64,000 nt of DNA from Pedobacter sp. MC2016-14. Lineage in GTDB: Bacteria; Bacteroidota; Bacteroidia; Sphingobacteriales; Sphingobacteriaceae. The DNA lies in the NCBI RefSeq assembly GCF_020991475.1, contig NZ_JAJMPA010000001.1, positions 2,604,001 through 2,668,000 on the forward strand, written 5' to 3'. Positions 60,060 through 64,000 of the stretch are shown piece by piece. How positions within the stretch are numbered: position 1 is the first letter of the stretch; every line of letters begins with the position of its first letter. Under the pieces are notes generated by a model. The model made no database searches. It saw only the letters and a list, made by a program, of their open reading frames with translations, and was not told the DNA's origin. The position numbers were made by a program, and so were the translations under genes.

Positions 60060-61331
60060 ATGACTGAAAAAGTATTGGGAGTGATTCTGGGTGGTGGCCA
60101 GGGCTCCAGGCTAGCACCGCTTACACTAACACGTTCAAAACCTGCTGTTCCAATAGGGGGTAAATATCGTCTTGTTGATATTCCTATTTCCAACTGCCTC
60201 AATTCTGGAATACACAGGATGTTTGTACTTACGCAGTTCAACTCTGCATCGCTAAACAAACACATTAAAAATACTTATCACTTCAGTCATTTTAGCGACG
60301 CTTTTGTTGATATTCTTGCCGCAGAACAAACGCCCGAAAATCCAACCTGGTTTCAGGGAACAGCCGACGCAGTGAGACAAACTATGCATCATTTACTGAA
60401 TCATGAGTTTGAGTATGTGCTTATCCTTTCGGGAGATCAGCTGTATCAAATGGATTTTCATGAGATGGTAAATGCACACATTGAAAGTGGAGCTGAAGTT
60501 ACCCTGGCTACAATTCCTGTAACGGCAAAAGATGGTACAGACTTTGGAATTCTAAAAGCTAATGAAGAAAATATTATCACTTCATTTATTGAAAAGCCGA
60601 ACGCAGAATTGATCTTAGATTGGTCTTCTGATACTGGTCCAGAAATGCAGGCCGAAGGTAGAAATTACCTTGCTTCTATGGGTATTTATATTTTCAATAA
60701 GGAGTTGTTGATTAAAATCTTTGCTGAGAACCCTGATGACAAGGATTTTGGTAAAGAAATTATTCCAAGAGTGCTTTCAAATTTTAAAGTACTGAGCTTT
60801 CAATATGAAGGATATTGGACCGATATTGGAAACATCTCCTCGTTTTTTGAAGCCAACCTTGGTTTAACTGATGATATTCCTAAGTTTAATTTGTTTGACA
60901 GTCACCACAGCATTTTTACGCGCCCGCGGATGTTGCCACCTTCAAAAATATTAGGTACAACATTGGATAAGGCGGTTATTGCCGAAGGTTGTATTTTACA
61001 AGCGGAGGAGATTAAGCATGCTGTAATTGGTATCCGTTCTAGAATTGGCCGTGGTACAAAAATTGAGAATGTATATGTTATGGGTAGCGACAGGTACCAG
61101 ACACTTGAAGAAATCCAGGAAGAAACAAATTCAGGAAATCCATTGATTGGTATTGGCGACAGGTGCGTGATATCTAATGCAATTTTGGACAAAAACTCGA
61201 GAATCGGTAACGACGTACATATAAATGGGGGAGAGCACTTATCAAATGGCGATTTTGGCGTTTACGTAGTAAAGGACGGCATTGTAGTTGTTAAAAAAGG
61301 TGCGACTATTCCTGATGGAACCATTATTTAG
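60060..61331 (+). CDS. glgC: Glucose-1-phosphate adenylyltransferase
   Basis: 423 aa. The N-terminal nucleotidyltransferase motif is LGVILGGGQGSRLAPLTLTRSKPAVPIGGKYRLVDIPISNCLNSGI, followed by FQGTADAVRQTM, ILSGDQLYQMDF, FIEKPN and GYWTDIGNISSFFEANL. The C-terminal left-handed beta-helix region begins about residue 290. It makes ADP-glucose for GlgA and is normally allosterically controlled. The stop codon's last base is the first base of the GTG start of the following gene. Confidence 0.96.
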   Translation: MTEKVLGVILGGGQGSRLAPLTLTRSKPAVPIGGKYRLVDIPISNCLNSGIHRMFVLTQFNSASLNKHIKNTYHFSHFSDAFVDILAAEQTPENPTWFQGTADAVRQTMHHLLNHEFEYVLILSGDQLYQMDFHEMVNAHIESGAEVTLATIPVTAKDGTDFGILKANEENIITSFIEKPNAELILDWSSDTGPEMQAEGRNYLASMGIYIFNKELLIKIFAENPDDKDFGKEIIPRVLSNFKVLSFQYEGYWTDIGNISSFFEANLGLTDDIPKFNLFDSHHSIFTRPRMLPPSKILGTTLDKAVIAEGCILQAEEIKHAVIGIRSRIGRGTKIENVYVMGSDRYQTLEEIQEETNSGNPLIGIGDRCVISNAILDKNSRIGNDVHINGGEHLSNGDFGVYVVKDGIVVVKKGATIPDGTII

Positions 61332-62119
61332 TGATTTTTAAAGACCAGTTAAACAGATCCGTTGACATAAATTATCCGCCCAGGCGGATAATTTCTTTAG
61401 TGCCCTCTCAAACCGAGTTGCTATTTGATTTGGGTTTAAATGCGGAAATAATTGGGATAACCAAGTTTTGTGTTCATCCAGAGGCTAAAGTTAAGGCCCT
61501 AGCCAGGGTTGGAGGTACGAAAAATCTGGAGGTTGATTTCATTAGAAGTTTAAAGCCAGATTTGATTATTGGCAACAAGGAAGAGAATGAGAAACAGCAA
61601 ATAGAAACGCTGATGCGGGATTTTCCGGTGTGGATGAGCGATGTATCCAATTTGGAAGAGGCAATGGATTGTATTGCTGCCATTGGTGCAATGGTTGACA
61701 GAACGCCTGAGGCGGCTTATATGAATCATTTAATTAACGCCGGATTTAGGGATTTACAAACGCTTGCGCTGCAACATGGCATTGATAAAAAAGTGGCGTA
61801 CCTAATTTGGAGAAATCCTTACTTGTTTGCTGGTAAAGATACTTTTATTGACCATGTACTTAGTGTTAACGGCCTCCGTAATGTTGTAAAAGACCTACGA
61901 TATCCTGAGCTTACTTTGGCAAAACTTGAACTTTTGCAGCCAGACATCGTGTTTTTATCTTCTGAACCTTATCCTTTTGATGAAAGACACCTGGAAGAAA
62001 TTCGTTTAGCCTTGCCTGCTACGAAAATAATGCTGGTTGATGGAGAGATGTTTTCCTGGCATGGTAGCCGTTTAATTAAGGCAGTTCAGTATCACTTTCA
62101 GCTTCAGAAAGAATTATGA
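61331..62119 (+). CDS. BtuF-like helical-backbone binding protein without signal peptide
   Basis: 262 aa, starting at a GTG at 61331 that overlaps the glgC stop by one base. The sequence follows the ABC transporter periplasmic-binding (BtuF/FhuD) fold: RRIISLVPSQTELLFDLGLNAEIIGITKFCVHP, VGGTKNLEVDFIRSLKPDLIIGNKEEN, YLIWRNPYLFAGKDTFIDHVLSVNGLRNV, LQPDIVFLSSEPYPF. No export signal is present; the first residues are polar (MIFKDQLNRSVDINY), so a cytosolic location is predicted, unlike true BtuF. No permease or ATPase genes adjoin it. It is probably a corrinoid- or metal-binding protein of unknown role, placed in the glycogen operon. Confidence 0.75.
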   Translation: MIFKDQLNRSVDINYPPRRIISLVPSQTELLFDLGLNAEIIGITKFCVHPEAKVKALARVGGTKNLEVDFIRSLKPDLIIGNKEENEKQQIETLMRDFPVWMSDVSNLEEAMDCIAAIGAMVDRTPEAAYMNHLINAGFRDLQTLALQHGIDKKVAYLIWRNPYLFAGKDTFIDHVLSVNGLRNVVKDLRYPELTLAKLELLQPDIVFLSSEPYPFDERHLEEIRLALPATKIMLVDGEMFSWHGSRLIKAVQYHFQLQKEL

Positions 62120-62181
62120 AAAATAATTTTGTTGGTTAACAGTGAGTTGTGGTTTTTAATGAAAAATAAATAGCAAACCTT

Positions 62182-62211
62182 TTTGACTTATAGAAACAAT
62201 CTCTATCTTTG
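62182..62211 (+). promoter_or_regulatory. Bacteroidota promoter of the tRNA-Leu gene
   Basis: TTTG at 62182-62185 and TATCTTTG at 62204-62211, separated by 18 nt, match the -33/-7 consensus. The tRNA begins 23 nt after the -7 element. Confidence 0.8.
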
Positions 62212-62233
62212 CAGTCCTAAGAAAATCCTAACC

Positions 62234-62315
62234 GCGGATGTGGCGTAATTGGTAGCCGCACCAGACTTAGGATCTGGCGCTTCACGGCGTGGGGGTTCGA
62301 GTCCCTTCATCCGCA
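62234..62315 (+). tRNA. tRNA-Leu (anticodon TAG)
   Basis: 82 nt. Acceptor stem GCGGATG (62234-62240) pairs with CATCCGC (62308-62314), discriminator A at 62315. The anticodon stem CCAGA/TCTGG encloses the loop CTTAGGA, anticodon TAG, reading CUA leucine codons. A long variable arm (CGCTTCACGGCG) marks the class II tRNA, and GGTTCGAGTCC gives the T arm. The 3' CCA is not encoded. Confidence 0.97.
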
Positions 62316-62322
62316 CAATAGT

Positions 62323-62354
62323 AAAAAGCAGCTCAAATGGGCTGCTTTTTTGTT
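62323..62354 (+). terminator. Intrinsic terminator after tRNA-Leu
   Basis: AAAAAGCAGC at 62323-62332 pairs with GCTGCTTTTT at 62341-62350, with two more pairs (T-G, C-G) possible inside, leaving an AAAT loop. A T tract follows. Confidence 0.9.
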
Positions 62355-62421
62355 AAAAGGATACCGTGAATGCATTTGTAATTGTATAAAGTGATTATAT
62401 AAAATATATTGATTCAGAAAA

Positions 62422-63768
62422 ATGAATATTACACAGGAAAAAATTGACGATTTAAATGCAATTGTAAAAATTAAAATTGCACCTGAAGATTATACTGAGA
62501 AGCTTGAGAAGACCATCAAAGAACAAGCTAAAAAATCTACTATTCCAGGTTTCCGTAAAGGAATGGTTCCACCTTCACACATTAAAAGGATGTATGGTAA
62601 AAGCATTTTGGTTGAAGAGATCAACAACTTGCTTAGTACTACTTTAAACAACTATCTTACAGAAAATAAAGTTGAAATCCTTGGTCAGCCTTTACCTATT
62701 ATAGATAACGGCAAAGATTTTAAATGGGACTATACAGATGAATTTGAATTCGACTATGAGCTTGGCTTAGCTCCGGCAGTAGATGTAAAGTTGACAAACA
62801 AAGATAAATTTACCCAATATAACGTTAAAGCTGATGAGGAAACTTTAGCTGCAAGGGTTAAAAATATCCGCAAAAGCTATGGCAAAATGACAAATCCAGA
62901 AGTTTCGGCAGAAGATGATGTAGTTTATGCCGATTTAGCACAACTTTCTCCTGATGGTTCAGTTTTTGAAGGTGGCATAACCAATACTGGTTCTATTCGC
63001 TTAGACTTAGTTAAAGACAAAAAAGTTCTTAAATCTTTAACTGGCTTAAAAAAGGATGATGTTCTTGAACTTGATGTTCAGAAAGCATTTGAAAACAATG
63101 AGGTGGTAATTGCTAAATTGCTGAATATTGGTGAAGATGAAGCTAAAGACTTGAAATCTAAATTCCAGGTAACGGTTAAAAACATCAACCGTTTAGAGGA
63201 ATCGGATTTAAACCAGGAGTTCTTTGATAAAATATTTGGTGAAGGTGTTGTAACTGATGAAGCTGGTTTTACAGCTAAAATTACTGAAGAAGTAGAAAGT
63301 ATGTTTAAGCAGGATGCAGATCGAAAATTGCAGAATGACATCTATCTTAAAGTAATTGACAGTGTAAAGATTGATTTGCCGGATGCGTTTTTACGTAAGT
63401 GGTTAAAAGCTACCAACGAAAAATTAACGGATGCTGAATTAGAAGAAGGCTACGAAGATTTTGCGAAAAATCTGAAATGGACGTTGATCGAAAATAACAT
63501 CATTAAAGAAAATGATATTAAAATAGATTATAAAGATGTATTTGAAACTGCTAAACAACGTTTAGATGCACAGTTTAGAATGTACAGTCCGGCTCCACTT
63601 CCTGAAGATCAGCTTGCACAATACACCACCACCTTTTTACAGGAAAAAGATAATGGTAACCGTATTTTTGAAGAAGTTAAAGCTTTGAAAGTTTTTGATT
63701 ACATCAAATCTGCTGTTACCTTAGACCAAAAGGATATCGCTTATAATAAGTTTGTAGAGATGAACTAA
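62422..63768 (+). CDS. tig: Trigger factor (ribosome-associated chaperone)
   Basis: 448 aa. The N-terminal ribosome-binding domain (about 1-115) carries FRKGMVPPSHIKRMYGKSILVEEINNLL, the Bacteroidota version of the GFRKGKVP signature. The PPIase-like middle domain (about 150-240, EDDVVYADLAQLSPDG) looks degenerate compared with FKBP, and the long C-terminal helical arms follow (KITEEVESMFKQDADRKLQNDIYLKVIDSV, DLPDAFLRKWLKATNEK). It binds nascent chains at the ribosome exit. clpP starts about 200 nt downstream, the classical tig-clpP order. Confidence 0.95.
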   Translation: MNITQEKIDDLNAIVKIKIAPEDYTEKLEKTIKEQAKKSTIPGFRKGMVPPSHIKRMYGKSILVEEINNLLSTTLNNYLTENKVEILGQPLPIIDNGKDFKWDYTDEFEFDYELGLAPAVDVKLTNKDKFTQYNVKADEETLAARVKNIRKSYGKMTNPEVSAEDDVVYADLAQLSPDGSVFEGGITNTGSIRLDLVKDKKVLKSLTGLKKDDVLELDVQKAFENNEVVIAKLLNIGEDEAKDLKSKFQVTVKNINRLEESDLNQEFFDKIFGEGVVTDEAGFTAKITEEVESMFKQDADRKLQNDIYLKVIDSVKIDLPDAFLRKWLKATNEKLTDAELEEGYEDFAKNLKWTLIENNIIKENDIKIDYKDVFETAKQRLDAQFRMYSPAPLPEDQLAQYTTTFLQEKDNGNRIFEEVKALKVFDYIKSAVTLDQKDIAYNKFVEMN

Positions 63769-63804
63769 TTGTTGATTTAACAACAGTTTATTTAAAACTT
63801 AATG

Positions 63805-63831
63805 TAAGGCGGCTTTTTTAAAGCCGCCTTA
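63805..63831 (+). terminator. Hairpin after tig
   Basis: TAAGGCGGCTTT at 63805-63816 pairs perfectly with AAAGCCGCCTTA at 63820-63831 (12 bp) around a 3-nt T loop. There is no T tract after it, so it may end transcription only partly or mark the 3' end of the tig mRNA. Confidence 0.7.
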
Positions 63832-63966
63832 TCTGTATAAAAGAATATTCAAATTTTACAATACCACAATAAATTAGCAACTTAGTTGTGTTACTATTGA
63901 ATTAGCTTAATTAAAAAAAGAAGTAATACTTCTGCAGCATACATAAACACAGTAAAATAAGATACA

Positions 63967-64000
63967 ATGAATATAGATAAAAACGAATTTAGAAAGTACG
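63967..64000 (+). CDS. clpP: Start of ATP-dependent Clp protease proteolytic subunit (cut by window edge)
   Basis: Only 11 codons are visible, MNIDKNEFRKY, running off the right edge. This short N-terminus agrees with ClpP of Pedobacter and relatives as I remember them, and the position directly after tig is the standard place for clpP. No catalytic residue is in the visible part, so the call relies on the order tig-clpP and the first residues. Confidence 0.65.
   Translation, partial: MNIDKNEFRKY

Noticed and set aside
1..64000. CRISPR arrays, insertion sequences, prophage genes, integrative elements
   Set aside because: No regularly spaced repeats, transposase, integrase or phage structural genes were seen; all large genes fit metabolic or housekeeping operons.

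Overview
This window comes from a Bacteroidota chromosome, most likely Pedobacter or a close relative in the Sphingobacteriaceae. The signs are a FecI-type sigma factor, a FecR anti-sigma and an STN-bearing SusC/SusD pair; DUF4843 and PKD-like lipoproteins; TAnnTTTG-type promoter elements (TTTG-N18-TATCTTTG before a tRNA); low GC with dense co-directional operons; and the trigger factor to clpP order at the right edge. No insertion sequence, integrase, phage module or CRISPR array was seen.

Layout. (1) 1-4.2 kb: the end of a glycan-degradation locus (GH2 tail, GH125 exo-alpha-mannosidase, GH3). (2) 4.26-5.9 kb: a DUF2383 four-helix protein, a strong palindrome, and a hypothetical gene that appears split by a -1 frame change at a T6 run. 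(3) 6.1-18.9 kb: a sensing and uptake locus with ECF sigma factor, FecR anti-sigma, SusC, SusD, two lipoproteins, a TlpA-like thioredoxin and a large zinc metalloprotease. Its substrate is unknown, but the protease suggests peptides or protein. (4) 19.3-25.3 kb: the L-rhamnose operon rhaT-rhaEW-rhaI-rhaB. (5) 25.4-31.8 kb: periplasmic pectin enzymes (CE12, CE8, GH28, GH105, PL10). (6) 32.1-43.2 kb: a uronate operon taking galacturonate and unsaturated uronate to 3-phosphoglycerate and pyruvate (uxaB, uxaA, kduI, an SDR, uxaC, kdgK, eda, an ExuT-type MFS transporter, gapN), followed by a convergent LacI-family regulator. (7) 44.4-46.7 kb: proB-proA. (8) 46.8-50.9 kb: a TonB siderophore receptor and a convergent pair, methyltransferase plus UbiA-like protein. 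(9) 51.0-58.4 kb: assimilatory sulfate reduction (sulfite reductase, cobA, a siroheme synthase-TSUP permease fusion, cysH, cysD, cysN). (10) 58.6-62.1 kb: glgA, glgC and a cytosolic BtuF-like protein. (11) tRNA-Leu(TAG), tig and the start of clpP.

How it fits together. Regions 4 to 6 form one pectin and rhamnogalacturonan programme. The esterases deacetylate and demethylate, PL10, GH28 and GH105 depolymerise, rhamnose goes through the rha operon and uronates through uxa/kdu/kdgK/eda. Three promoters in this stretch share an operator-like motif, AACGATTGC(G/A)CA, with a second conserved element about 54 nt downstream. This points to a common regulator, plausibly the LacI protein at 43.3 kb.

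The strongest regulatory observation is ahead of the sulfur operon: a 20-codon reading frame ending in CMYCMCS, followed by an 8-bp hairpin with a T9 tract. This looks like a cysteine-responsive transcription attenuator. Other points worth checking are a UUUUUUA slippery heptamer in the split hypothetical gene, a long structured RNA between cysN and glgA, and the siroheme synthase-permease fusion.
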